Of a DNA stretch of 62,983 bases, positions 33,538 to 42,133 are shown piece by piece (position 1 is the stretch's first letter; every line of letters begins with the position of its first letter). The notes below the pieces were generated by a model, which saw only the letters and a list, made by a program, of their open reading frames with translations, made no database searches and had not been told where the DNA came from. Where the stretch lies: contig QWRD01000007.1 in assembly GCA_003670575.1 (NCBI GenBank), positions 1 through 62,983 on the forward strand. Reading direction: 5' to 3'. Position numbers and translations under genes: made by a program. The stretch is from Chloroflexota bacterium. Lineage in GTDB: Bacteria > Chloroflexota > Dehalococcoidia > UBA2979.

Positions 33538-34095
33538 ATGGACGCCATCGCCTATCTCTAGATGCAGGCCGAAGGTCTGCCTGCCGGTGTCCGCCGTCGT
33601 GTCGCCGATCTGACCGACGAGCAACTGACCTGGCGTTCCACGCCGCGATCGAACCACGTCGGGTTCATCATCTGGCACTGCTTGCGTGCCTGTGACATGC
33701 AGCTCGGACGAGTTCGCGGCGTTGGCGTGGACGGCGAGGTGTGGCAGACCGACGGCTTCACCGCGAGCACCGGCTACGACCCACGCGGACTCGGCATGCG
33801 CGGCATGGGCATCGGCACTGGCTACAGCCTGACGATGGTCGACGCCGTCCCGGTCACGAAAGCGCTGGTCGTCGCGTACGCCGATGCGATCGGCGCGGCC
33901 TACCTCGCACAGCTCGGCACGATGCGCGACGCGGATCTCGACACCGCTGCGACGGTGCCTGCTGGCGCCGCGCCGGCGTCTGCCACCAATGCATTCGAGG
34001 TCGCGCTCCGCCAGTTCCACCAGCACATGGGGGAGTGCGACTACCTGCGCGGCCTGATCGGCATCCCCGACCCCACGATGCCCGCCGAGGAGTAG
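33538..34095 (+). CDS. DinB-superfamily protein with in-frame TAG at codon 8
   Basis: ATG 33538 is preceded by AAGGG at ideal spacing and reads MDAIAYL, then TAG (33559-33561), then MQAEGLPAGVRRRV. The text on both sides matches the first helix of DinB proteins that begin MDAIxxLxxQ. Metal-binding His residues are in IIWHCLRACD and FHQHMGECDY. An ATG follows the TAG directly (33562), so reinitiation could give a 177-aa protein, but that start has no ribosome site and cuts helix 1. The first DinB-like gene (9033) has the same CTC-TAG at the same codon. GAG would restore Leu-Glu in both. Confidence 0.6.
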
Positions 34096-34120
34096 CTCGC
34101 GTCGTACCGGCGAATTTCTG

Positions 34121-34167
34121 CGGGAGTACATCCCCGTCGTGCGCGGCGCGACGGGGATGTACTCCCG
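34121..34167. terminator. Long hairpin after the DinB-like gene
   Basis: A 19-bp perfect stem (34121-34139 with 34149-34167) with a 9-nt GC-rich loop lies 25 nt after the DinB stop and touches the AGCTAC array. No U-tract; it may end transcription or protect RNA ends. Confidence 0.6.
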
Positions 34168-34169
34168 GT

Positions 34170-34260
34170 AGCTACAGCTACAGCTACAGCTACAGCTACA
34201 GCTACAGCTACAGCTACAGCTACAGCTACAGCTACAGCTACAGCTACAGCTACAGCTACA
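34170..34260. repeat. (AGCTAC)15 tandem hexanucleotide array
   Basis: About fifteen uninterrupted copies of AGCTAC. On the plus strand one frame reads Ser-Tyr repeats; on the minus strand the frame of the adjacent dehydratase-like gene reads TAG-CTG repeats. That gene's own stop is the first TAG of the array. Copy number is likely to vary by slippage. Confidence 0.9.
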
Positions 34261-34546
34261 GTGCTCGGCTGGCGCGCTCGCTCAACTTGCGTGCTAGGTC
34301 GATGTCCACCTCGTTGATTGGTCCATCCACGTCAGACCAGAGGTCGATCATGACGATTGGGCCCTCATGGATGACGCGACCGTAGTGCTTCGCCTCGTGT
34401 TGCAGCGCGGCCGCCTGCGCGACGAAGCCGAAGGCATCGGTGAAATCGCGGAAGCGGAAGCGGCGTGAGAGCTCACCGCTCTCGAATCCCCAGTGCTGCA
34501 TCGTGGCCAGCGCGCTCATGATTTCCGCGTGCGTCAGACCGGCCAT
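34256..34546 (-). CDS. Pterin-4a-carbinolamine dehydratase-like protein with altered active site
   Basis: 96 aa, the family's usual size. The fold signature is recognisable: LTHAEIMSALATM, FRFRDFTDAFGFVAQAAALQ and the C-terminal INEVDIDLARKLSE. In typical PhhB/DCoH proteins the catalytic region is xHHPxW followed by a THxxxGxT motif; here these read AKHYGRVIHEG and LWSDVDGP, so the catalytic His pair is reduced to one. Dehydratase activity is doubtful; a pterin-binding or structural role is possible. Its stop is supplied by the AGCTAC array. GGAGG precedes ATG 34546. Confidence 0.72.
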   Translation of the reverse strand: MAGLTHAEIMSALATMQHWGFESGELSRRFRFRDFTDAFGFVAQAAALQHEAKHYGRVIHEGPIVMIDLWSDVDGPINEVDIDLARKLSERASRAL

Positions 34547-34626
34547 CTTGCCTCCATCATCTCGGTGACCATCGTGCTGCGACGTTACGCTTCATCGGTG
34601 TCCGTGTGGGTCGTCGCTCGTGTCCG

Positions 34627-37239
34627 CTACGGCGCAGTGCCCAGCACCGCCTGGTTGTGCTCACCCAGCAGGGGGGCACGTCGATAGATCTGCCACGGCG
34701 ATGCGTTGTAGATCGATGCCGCTCCCGGGTAGGTGATGCGTCGACCCAACTCCGGGTGCTCCACCTCCACCCAGAACCCTCGATCGCTCCAGTGCGGGTC
34801 TGCGAGGTTGTCCTCCACCGCACGGATGGCGCCGGTCGGGAAACCTCGCTCCTGTGCGCCGTGGTAGATGTCCTCCTGCGTCATGTTGGCGTAGAACCGC
34901 TCGATCACATCCAGGATGTGCTGGCGCTCCGCGATGATCACCGCCTGGTCGCGGTACTTCTCGTCGGTGAGGTCCTCGGCGAGCCCGAATTCGCGCATCC
35001 AGTCCACGTAGATCGTGAAGCGCTCTGGAGTGAAGCGCGCGATGCCGCCGGAGTTGACGAAGCGCCCATCCTTCGTCGGGTACTGCGTGCGCGGGCTTGC
35101 TCCCACCGACGCGTGCCGACCGGTGTTCCGGGTGACGATCTGCTTGTTGTATATCCACGTGGCGACGTGCGCCTCGGTCGTGAGCGCGCACGAGCCGTGC
35201 ACCGAGGCGTCGATGTACTGACCGACTCCGGTGTAGTCGCGGTGGTTCACGGCCGCCAGGATCGCGATGTACGCGTAGTGCGATCCCATGTGCCACGCGT
35301 TGCCGCCGCCGGGTGCAATTGGCGGCGCACCGGGCACGTCCTCCTCGTTGTATCCGCAGCAGCCCATCTGCCCACCCGCTGCGAGATGGACGAGGTCCGA
35401 CGCCTTGTAGTCCTTCCAGGGCCCGGTCTGCCCGAAGTCCGTGAGCGAGCACATGATCAGCCGAGGATTCAGCTCGCGCAGTTGGTCATATCCGAGGCCT
35501 ATCGACGCCATGTATCCGGGCGCGTACGTCTCTAGCAGCACGTCGGTGTCGCGCACGAGTTGCCGGAAGCGCTCGCGCCCATCGTTGGATTCGAGGTCGA
35601 GCGTGACGCCGCGCTTGCTGGTGTTGTAGTGCCAGAAATGCAGGCTGCGTTCGGGGCCCAGGGTGTCCTCGTAGAACGGGCCGATGCTGCGCTCGGCAGC
35701 GCCATCGGGCGGCTCGATCTTGATCACGTCCGCACCGAGGTCCGCGAGCAGTTTGCCGCACCACTCGCCCTTCTCATCGGCGAGTTCCAGCACGCGCAGG
35801 TCGCCCACCGGCCCCTCGGAGAAGCGCTGCGCCCGCCCACGATCGATGACGTGCGGCCGTACCTCGGGTGGGCGTGGCGCCACCGGTCGCGCGAAGTCGT
35901 CCAGCAGGTATTGCTGCATCGGCAGACTCTGCGGCCAGAACAGGTCGTTCTCGTATCCCGCGCGCACTTGCTCATCGGGTACGCCCAGCATGCCGACCAG
36001 CACGTCGCGGTTGTGCTCGCCCACCAGCGGGGCCGGACTGATCACGTTCACCGGGGACGCGGAGAGCGTGAACGGGAAGTTCTGCACCAGATTGGTGCCA
36101 AGCACCTTGTGGTAGTGCGGCTGGTGCATCTCCTGGCTGCGCAGTTGGGCGTCGTGGTCAACGCGGTCCTGGCTGCTCTGCACGGGCATGCCTCGCACGC
36201 CCGCGGCCTGGCAACGCCGCATCAGCTCGTACTTGCCGATCTCCTTCGTCCACACCTCGAGGTGCTGGTCGAGTTCGTCCTGGTGCGCGATCCGGCCGTC
36301 GTTCGTCGCGAAGTGCGCGTCGAGCGCCCACGCGGGCGCGCCCATCACCTCGACCAGCGCCTGCCACTCGGTGTCGGTCTCGCACGCGATCGCGAACCAA
36401 TCGTTGTGGCCGCCGCCGGCACTGCGGTAGGCGTTGTGGGGGGCTACGATGCGGCCTCGATAGTTGTGGCGTGCGGGTGTGCCGGGCCACGTTGCACGGT
36501 TGCCCGGCGGGTACCCCTCGCGGCGTGCGCCGCGGCCATGCAGCGTGTAGTCGAGGATCGCCGTGCCGGTCAGCGTGATCGCCGCTGCGACCTGCGAAAG
36601 GTCGATGTGCTGGCCTTTGCCGGTCACGTTGCGGTAGTGCAGGCCGGTGAGCGCGCCCATGAGCCCGTTCATTCCGCCGCTGTCGTCCATGTATGACCAG
36701 CCCCAGCCCGCGGGCTGCTCGCCGGGTAATCCGGAGAGCACCGTGAGCCCTGAGATCGCCTGCACGATCGGACCGGCGGTCTGGTAGTGGTGGTTGCGCC
36801 CGACGTGCCCGAGTCCCGCCATCGAGACGTACACGAGCTGCGGATTGATCGCCGACATCTCGGCGTAACTCAGCCCCCAGTTGCTCATCACCCGGGAGCT
36901 GAAGTTCTCGATCACGATGTCCGACATGCCGAGCAGGCGCTTGATCAGCGCCAGACCCTCCGGCTTGCGCACGTTGATAGTGACGCCGAGCTTGCCGGCG
37001 TTGGTGTCGTTGAAGTTCCCACCGGAGTTGAAGCCAGGGGGAATGCCCGGTGGCAGCGCACCGCCACCGCCGTCCCCGGCCGCTGTGCCGCGGCCGTTGA
37101 ATGTCCCGGTGCCCGGTTGCAGCCACTCGCACTTGATCACCTCGGCGCCGAGGGCTGCGAGCCAGTGGGCCGCCCACGGTCCGGCGCGCACCCAGGTGAA
37201 GTCCATCACGCGAATACCACTCAGCGGCCTGCGATCCAT
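34627..37239 (-). CDS. Fused double-domain family III CoA-transferase (CaiB/BaiF), copy 2
   Basis: 870 aa paralogue of the gene at 25.9-28.5 kb, similar along its whole length. The N-terminal half has the Asp candidates in SYMDDSGGMNG; the second half again reads AWHMGSHYAYIAIL where Asp is expected. Linker region about 440-475 differs most between copies. AGGAGG precedes ATG 37239; the open frame continues upstream only as antisense of the SDR gene. It is divergent from that SDR across about 200 bp. Probably activates or exchanges CoA on a carboxylic acid taken up by nearby carriers. Confidence 0.88.
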   Translation of the reverse strand: MDRRPLSGIRVMDFTWVRAGPWAAHWLAALGAEVIKCEWLQPGTGTFNGRGTAAGDGGGGALPPGIPPGFNSGGNFNDTNAGKLGVTINVRKPEGLALIKRLLGMSDIVIENFSSRVMSNWGLSYAEMSAINPQLVYVSMAGLGHVGRNHHYQTAGPIVQAISGLTVLSGLPGEQPAGWGWSYMDDSGGMNGLMGALTGLHYRNVTGKGQHIDLSQVAAAITLTGTAILDYTLHGRGARREGYPPGNRATWPGTPARHNYRGRIVAPHNAYRSAGGGHNDWFAIACETDTEWQALVEVMGAPAWALDAHFATNDGRIAHQDELDQHLEVWTKEIGKYELMRRCQAAGVRGMPVQSSQDRVDHDAQLRSQEMHQPHYHKVLGTNLVQNFPFTLSASPVNVISPAPLVGEHNRDVLVGMLGVPDEQVRAGYENDLFWPQSLPMQQYLLDDFARPVAPRPPEVRPHVIDRGRAQRFSEGPVGDLRVLELADEKGEWCGKLLADLGADVIKIEPPDGAAERSIGPFYEDTLGPERSLHFWHYNTSKRGVTLDLESNDGRERFRQLVRDTDVLLETYAPGYMASIGLGYDQLRELNPRLIMCSLTDFGQTGPWKDYKASDLVHLAAGGQMGCCGYNEEDVPGAPPIAPGGGNAWHMGSHYAYIAILAAVNHRDYTGVGQYIDASVHGSCALTTEAHVATWIYNKQIVTRNTGRHASVGASPRTQYPTKDGRFVNSGGIARFTPERFTIYVDWMREFGLAEDLTDEKYRDQAVIIAERQHILDVIERFYANMTQEDIYHGAQERGFPTGAIRAVEDNLADPHWSDRGFWVEVEHPELGRRITYPGAASIYNASPWQIYRRAPLLGEHNQAVLGTAP

Positions 37240-37438
37240 CGCGCTGTCCTCCTGATCCTGCCCGGCCGGGCGAGCGCGCGTGGGCTCGTTCGATTCGCCG
37301 AGCACGGCGGCGGCATCATAACGCTTGTATGCGAGTGTTGTGCGGGTACGCGAGGCCTGGCGGACGAGCGGTGTGTGGTGCCCTGAGACGGCGCGAGCGG
37401 CGTCGGCTATCATCCCCGCGCGGACAGGGGGGTACGAG

Positions 37439-38260
37439 ATGACATTTGAATTGACCGGGTTGGAAGGCAAAGTCGTGGTCGTGACCGGCGCTGGGCGGAT
37501 GCGCAGCATCGGTCGGCAGGCGGCGCTCGCGTTCGCGAAGGCGGGCTGCGACGTGGTGGTGACTGGTACGGGTCGGTCGCCTGACCGCTTCCCGGACGAG
37601 GAGAAGGCGGCGGGCTGGCGCGACATTGAGTCGGTCGCCGACGAGGTACGCGCGCTGGGGCGTCGGGCGGTGCCGGTGGTGATGGACGTCGCCGAGGAGG
37701 CGCAGGCGCAGGACCTCATCGACCGCACCGTGCGCGAGTTGGGGCGCATCGACTTCCTGGTGAACAACGCCGCGGCGGCTCGCGGCGAGGATCGCGTCCC
37801 GGTCAGCGAGATGGACCTCGAGACGTGGGATCTCGTGATCCGCGTGAAGCTGCGCGGCGGCTTCCTGATGTCGAGGGCATTCGCGCGCGAGATGCTGAAG
37901 CACGAGCGCCCTGGCGCGATCGTGAACATCTCGTCGGTCGCGGGGAAGCGGATGGGTCCGAATGCCACCGCCTACAGCGCCTCCAACGCTGGCCTGCAGG
38001 CGCTGTCGGCGGGCATGTCGGGCGAGCTTGGGCCGCACGGCATCCGCGTGAACACCATTTGCCCGGGCGCGATTGATACCGCGCGCATGGCCGACATCCC
38101 GCGCGATCGTTGGGACCAGATGGCGGCCAACAACCCGATGCGTCGCACCAGTGACGGCACGGACATCGCCAACATGGCGGTGTACCTGTGCAGCGATCAG
38201 GGGAACTGGATCAACGGCCAGGCGATCAACGTCGACGGCGGTTCGATGACCGCACACTAG
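37439..38260 (+). CDS. SDR-family oxidoreductase lacking the YxxxK lysine
   Basis: 273 aa classical-type short-chain dehydrogenase. Cofactor loop TGAGRMRSIGRQAA near residue 16, NNAA-type motif (LVNNAAAA) and catalytic Ser in NISSVAGKR are present. The catalytic Tyr is in TAYSASNAGL, but the Lys four residues later is replaced by Asn (codon AAC; AAG would be Lys). C-terminal NVDGGSMTAH is typical. Either the enzyme is inactive or altered, or one base is wrong. It probably reduces or oxidises a hydroxyacyl/keto group in the CoA pathway next door. ATG 37439 follows GGGGGG. Confidence 0.87.
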   Translation: MTFELTGLEGKVVVVTGAGRMRSIGRQAALAFAKAGCDVVVTGTGRSPDRFPDEEKAAGWRDIESVADEVRALGRRAVPVVMDVAEEAQAQDLIDRTVRELGRIDFLVNNAAAARGEDRVPVSEMDLETWDLVIRVKLRGGFLMSRAFAREMLKHERPGAIVNISSVAGKRMGPNATAYSASNAGLQALSAGMSGELGPHGIRVNTICPGAIDTARMADIPRDRWDQMAANNPMRRTSDGTDIANMAVYLCSDQGNWINGQAINVDGGSMTAH

Positions 38261-38270
38261 GGCGTTGCGA

Positions 38271-38314
38271 CACCTCGCTCGCCGTCAGCCAACGCCGGCG
38301 ACGCGAGCGAGGTG
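38271..38314 (+). terminator. Hairpin 1 after the SDR gene
   Basis: 12-bp stem (38271-38282 with 38303-38314) around a 20-nt loop that can itself pair in part. No U-tract. Confidence 0.5.
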
Positions 38315-38338
38315 CAGCACGACGAGGTAGCCCTTCGT

Positions 38339-38366
38339 GATCGACCCGCGGTTTGGCGGGTCGATC
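38339..38366 (+). terminator. Hairpin 2 before the MFS gene
   Basis: 11-bp perfect stem (38339-38349 with 38356-38366) and 6-nt loop. With the previous hairpin it makes a tandem terminator or a leader structure for the MFS gene. Confidence 0.5.
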
Positions 38367-38418
38367 CAGTCAGCGACGCCCGCGGGTGCTGCGTCTCGCC
38401 CGCTCGCCAGGAGGTCGC

Positions 38419-39726
38419 ATGCGCCGGTTGTTTCCCAATGTCTACGAGGGTTGGCTGGTCGTCGCGGCGTCGGCGTTCTACATCACGCTGACCTCCGGCG
38501 CGATCAACTACGGCTTCGGCACCATCTTCCTGCCGCTGCGTGCGGAGTTCGGGTGGGGCGTGGCCGCAACGGCCTTCGCGTTCTCGCTGCGCCAGGAGGC
38601 AAGCGGGATCGCCGCGCCATTCGTTGGCGTGATCAACGACCGATGGGGGCCGCAGCGCACGGTGGCCCTCGGTGTGCTCATTCTCTCGGGTGCCGTCTTC
38701 GGGATGTCGTTTATCCACAGCCTCTGGCAGTTCTACGCAGCGATGCTGCTGGTCTCCGTCGGCGCGAGCAGCGTCGGCGGGCCCGTGGGCATGGCGGCGG
38801 TTACGACGTGGTTCGAGCGCCGCCGCGCGCGGGCGCTGGCGCTGATGACCATCGGTGGCGGGCTGGCCGGCGTGATGGTGGTGCCGATCGCTGTGATGGT
38901 CGACGTGCTGGGCTGGCGGGGCGCGCTCCGCATCGAGGCGCTCGTGCTCCTTGTGGCCGGTGTGATCCCCGCATTCACCACGCGGTTCCGCCCGGTGGAC
39001 CACCCGCAGCCGATGGATGGATTGCCCCAGGCGCGCACCGCCGATGGCGTGCCGATTGCTGCGACGCCACGCTGGGGCATCCCCGTCCGGCAGGCCGTGT
39101 GGACCCCCTCCTTCGCTATGCTGACGTTCGGGCTCGCGGGCATCTCCTTCGGCACCGCGACGGTGACCGTGCTGCAGATCCCGTTCCTCCAGTCGATCGG
39201 CATCCCCGGGCCGGCCGCGGCATCGAGCGTCGCGTTCTACGCGCTGTCCTCGGTGCTCGGGCGGCTGGGGTTCGGATTCCTCGCGGATCGCTACAGCAAG
39301 CGGCTGATGATGGCGACGTGCACGGCGATGATCGCCGTGGGGTTGGCGCTGCTGCCGTTCGTGCACACCATCTGGGAGGCGTTTGCGGTACTGCTGCTGC
39401 TGGGGCCCGGATTCGGCGGGACCGTGCCGGTGCGCGCTGCGATGATCGCGGACACCTATGGCACGAAGTACTTCGGGACCTTGAATGGGCTGGTGACGTT
39501 CATCCGCACCATCGGGTCCGGCCTCGGGCCGTTGGTTGTCGGCTTCGTGGTGGACCGCACAGGGTTCTACACGGCTGGCTGGTTGTTGGCCTCGGCCGTC
39601 GCGGGAGCCGGGCTGGTCGCCGTGCTGGTCGAGCGCCCACCGGAGGCGCTGCGGAAGCAGTGGCGTGAGCATGCGGCCGCCGAGGGCGCCGCAACCGAGG
39701 CGCAGGCGACGCGGTCACACGCGTAG
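38419..39726 (+). CDS. MFS transporter, monocarboxylate/oxalate-formate type
   Basis: 435 aa, 12 predicted helices. It opens with YEGWLVVAASAFYITLTSGA and the amphipathic FLPLRAEFGW segment that mark the OFA/MCT-like MFS group; loop 2-3 reads NDRWGPQRTVALGV. Carriers of this group move organic acids, which fits the flanking CoA-transferase, SDR and acyl-CoA synthetase genes. AGGAGG precedes ATG 38419. The C-terminus is hydrophilic and Ala-rich. Confidence 0.88.
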   Translation: MRRLFPNVYEGWLVVAASAFYITLTSGAINYGFGTIFLPLRAEFGWGVAATAFAFSLRQEASGIAAPFVGVINDRWGPQRTVALGVLILSGAVFGMSFIHSLWQFYAAMLLVSVGASSVGGPVGMAAVTTWFERRRARALALMTIGGGLAGVMVVPIAVMVDVLGWRGALRIEALVLLVAGVIPAFTTRFRPVDHPQPMDGLPQARTADGVPIAATPRWGIPVRQAVWTPSFAMLTFGLAGISFGTATVTVLQIPFLQSIGIPGPAAASSVAFYALSSVLGRLGFGFLADRYSKRLMMATCTAMIAVGLALLPFVHTIWEAFAVLLLLGPGFGGTVPVRAAMIADTYGTKYFGTLNGLVTFIRTIGSGLGPLVVGFVVDRTGFYTAGWLLASAVAGAGLVAVLVERPPEALRKQWREHAAAEGAATEAQATRSHA

Positions 39727-39830
39727 GTTCGGATCGGGTATCGATCCCCCCGGAGCCTAACGCGCGCGTTATGATGCAGCGCGTCACGCCCAGGCGAGCG
39801 TGCCGAGATGAATGTACGAAGGAGCCACGA

Positions 39831-41273
39831 ATGCCGGTCGACCAGGGACGCCTCCACCGCACGCTGAACCCGCGCACCGTCGTCGTCGTGGGCGACAAGG
39901 GCCCGAACTACCAGTGGCTCACCAACCAGAAGGAGTTCCCCGGCGAGCTCTACTCCGTGCAGCTCGACCCGAACGAGATCAAGGGCATCGAGGAGCGCGG
40001 GTTCCGAAACTTTCTCTCGCTCGCCGATGTGCCTGGTGAGATCGACTTGCTGATTTGCGCAGTGCCTCGTCAAGTCGTGCCGCGCATCGTCGCGGATGCC
40101 GTCACGCGCAACGTCGGCGGCATCGCGATGTACACCGCCGGCTTCGCGGAGACGCAGGAGGAGCTCGGCATCGAGCTGCAGGCGCGCATCGTGAAGATGG
40201 CGAATGACGCCGGCATGCCGATCGTCGGGCCCAACTGCATGGGCATCTACAATCGCCGCCTGGGGATTCGCTTCGGCTCGGAGATGCAGCACGCGGAGGG
40301 CGGCAACGTCTCCTTCATGTCGCAGTCCGGCTCGCACGCGGGCGGGCTCACCAACGATGGCCAGTACGCTGGGCTGGAGATCACGCGCACCATCTCCATG
40401 GGCAACGCCGCCATCCTGAACGAGGCCGACTACATCGAGTACCTCGCACAGGACGACGACACGCAGTACATCGGCATCTACATCGAAGGCCCGCGTGACG
40501 GGCGGCGGTTCTTCGAGGGCCTGCGCGAGGTAACGAAGCACAAGCCTGTGGTCATCTTCAAGGGTGGCTCCACGGACAACGGCGCCAGCGCCGCACGCAC
40601 GCACACCACCTCGCTCGCCACGCCGCAGGCGCTGTGGGACGCGATGGTGCGTCAGTCCGGCGCGATCCCCGTCGTCACACGCGATGAGTTGATTGACACG
40701 ATGGCGGTGCTCGTGAAGTGCCCGCCGGCTATCGGTCGCCGCATGGCGCTGCTCGCGGGTTCGGGCGGCCAGTCCGTCGCAGTCTCGGACTCCGCCGGCC
40801 GCGCCGGTCTCCAGATGCCGAGGCTGTCCGATGCCTCGTACGACCGCTTGAAGGAGTTCTTCAACGTCATCGGCGGGTCGTACTTCAACCCGTTCGACAT
40901 GGGCGGCACCATCGCCCCGACCTCTGCGCGCGGTTCCGAGAACAACCTGCAGAAGATTCTCGACATCCTCAGCGAGGACGGGAACCTGGACGCGGCGATC
41001 TACGAGCTCGGTGTGGGTGGTCCCGGTGGTCGCACCGATCCGGAGCGCCTGACGCGTACCCTCGACACCATCGACGCGTGGCGCGCGAACAGCTGGCAGA
41101 AGCCGCTGCTGATGGTGGTGCACCCCGGCACGAACCCGGAGGGATACAACCTCGTTCGCTCCGCGCTGATCGAGCGTGGCTACCCCGTCTACCCGTCGTT
41201 CGACCGCGCGGCGGGCGCCTACTCGCGCGCCGAGCGGTACTACGCCACGCGAGCGGAGCGCACTGCCAAGTAG
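39831..41273 (+). CDS. NDP-forming acyl-CoA synthetase alpha-like subunit (CoA-binding)
   Basis: 480 aa. Order of domains matches ADP-forming acetyl-CoA synthetase/succinyl-CoA synthetase alpha-type proteins: CoA-binding Rossmann domain (about 1-130; VVVVGDKGPNYQW and GIAMYTAGFAE), PNCMGIYN loop, then ligase-CoA domains. The phospho-acceptor His is probably the one in ARTHTTSLA. The ATP-grasp domain is absent and no separate beta subunit lies adjacent, so it may need a partner encoded elsewhere or have lost ligase activity. Close relatives are common in Chloroflexota and Actinomycetota catabolic loci. AAGGAG precedes ATG 39831. Confidence 0.85.
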   Translation: MPVDQGRLHRTLNPRTVVVVGDKGPNYQWLTNQKEFPGELYSVQLDPNEIKGIEERGFRNFLSLADVPGEIDLLICAVPRQVVPRIVADAVTRNVGGIAMYTAGFAETQEELGIELQARIVKMANDAGMPIVGPNCMGIYNRRLGIRFGSEMQHAEGGNVSFMSQSGSHAGGLTNDGQYAGLEITRTISMGNAAILNEADYIEYLAQDDDTQYIGIYIEGPRDGRRFFEGLREVTKHKPVVIFKGGSTDNGASAARTHTTSLATPQALWDAMVRQSGAIPVVTRDELIDTMAVLVKCPPAIGRRMALLAGSGGQSVAVSDSAGRAGLQMPRLSDASYDRLKEFFNVIGGSYFNPFDMGGTIAPTSARGSENNLQKILDILSEDGNLDAAIYELGVGGPGGRTDPERLTRTLDTIDAWRANSWQKPLLMVVHPGTNPEGYNLVRSALIERGYPVYPSFDRAAGAYSRAERYYATRAERTAK

Positions 41274-41329
41274 CGAGCCGTTCGTGCATGGTCGAGTGAC
41301 ATAAGAGTCTACCTGAGAGGCAGCGGGCG

Positions 41330-41992
41330 ATGACCTCGACCAGCGTGAATCCCGCCGAGAGCGGCGTGGAACCGATATCCGTGATCGTGGTCTCTGACTT
41401 CGTATGCCCGTGGTGCTACGTCGGACTGACCGAGGTGGAGCGGCTGGAGCGCGAGTACCCGGTGCAGGTGAGTTGGGCGCCGTACCTGCTGGACCCCTCG
41501 GTGCCGCCGGAGGGGCGGGTCACCGAGCCGCGCCAGCAGCCGGGCGATCCACTCTCGCCGGTGGAGCAGCGCGCCCTCGAAGCGGGACTGCACTTCGCAC
41601 GTGGTCGGACGTTTCGGCCGAACTCGCACCTTGCGCTGGAAGCGGGGCTCTACGCGCAGGAGCAGGAGTTCGAGCGCGCGGAGGAGTTGCATCACGCGCT
41701 GTACCGCGCGCACTTCGAGACGCTGGAGGACATCGGCAACCTGGAGGTGCTGGTGCGCCTCGGTGCCGAGGCCGGGATGGACGCCGAGGCGTTGCGCGCG
41801 GCGCTGACCTCTCGGCAGTACGAGGCGGCCGTCGACGAGGAGATCGCGTTGATGCGCCAGATTGGCGTGACCGCCGTTCCCACGATCATCTTTAACCAGC
41901 AGTACGCGATCGTCGGCGCCCAGCCGTACGAGGCGTTCCAGCAGATGATGAGCCAGCTGGGCTACCCACCGCCGGCGGCCACCGCTCCGTAG
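41330..41992 (+). CDS. DsbA-family thiol oxidoreductase (FrnE/HCCA isomerase-like)
   Basis: 220 aa cytoplasmic thioredoxin-fold protein (no signal peptide). Active-site CPWC lies in VSDFVCPWCYVGL (about 26-29), the alpha-helical insertion spans about 75-160 and the cis-Pro loop is VTAVPTIIF. FrnE-like proteins act as dithiol oxidoreductases or glutathione-type isomerases. The C-terminus is Pro/Ala-rich. Plus-strand neighbours are the acyl-CoA synthetase subunit and an MFS carrier. Confidence 0.88.
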   Translation: MTSTSVNPAESGVEPISVIVVSDFVCPWCYVGLTEVERLEREYPVQVSWAPYLLDPSVPPEGRVTEPRQQPGDPLSPVEQRALEAGLHFARGRTFRPNSHLALEAGLYAQEQEFERAEELHHALYRAHFETLEDIGNLEVLVRLGAEAGMDAEALRAALTSRQYEAAVDEEIALMRQIGVTAVPTIIFNQQYAIVGAQPYEAFQQMMSQLGYPPPAATAP

Positions 41993-42133
41993 CGATGCGT
42001 TAGCAGCGCGTGGGCCGTTGCCCCGGGGTCGAGTGCGGCTCGGCCGCGGTCGCTGGCTCGTTGCAGCACGGTGTTGGCGCGCAGGGCGTACCGTTGGCAC
42101 CACTGCCACAGGTTGTGAGCGAAGGGTTTCCGC

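Noticed and set aside
34170-34260. CRISPR-like tandem repeats
   Set aside because: The units are 6 bp and contiguous without spacers; it is a microsatellite.
37240-37968. 230-residue N-terminal extension of the second CoA-transferase
   Set aside because: It is antisense to the SDR gene; AGGAGG before ATG 37239 and homology to copy 1 fix the start.
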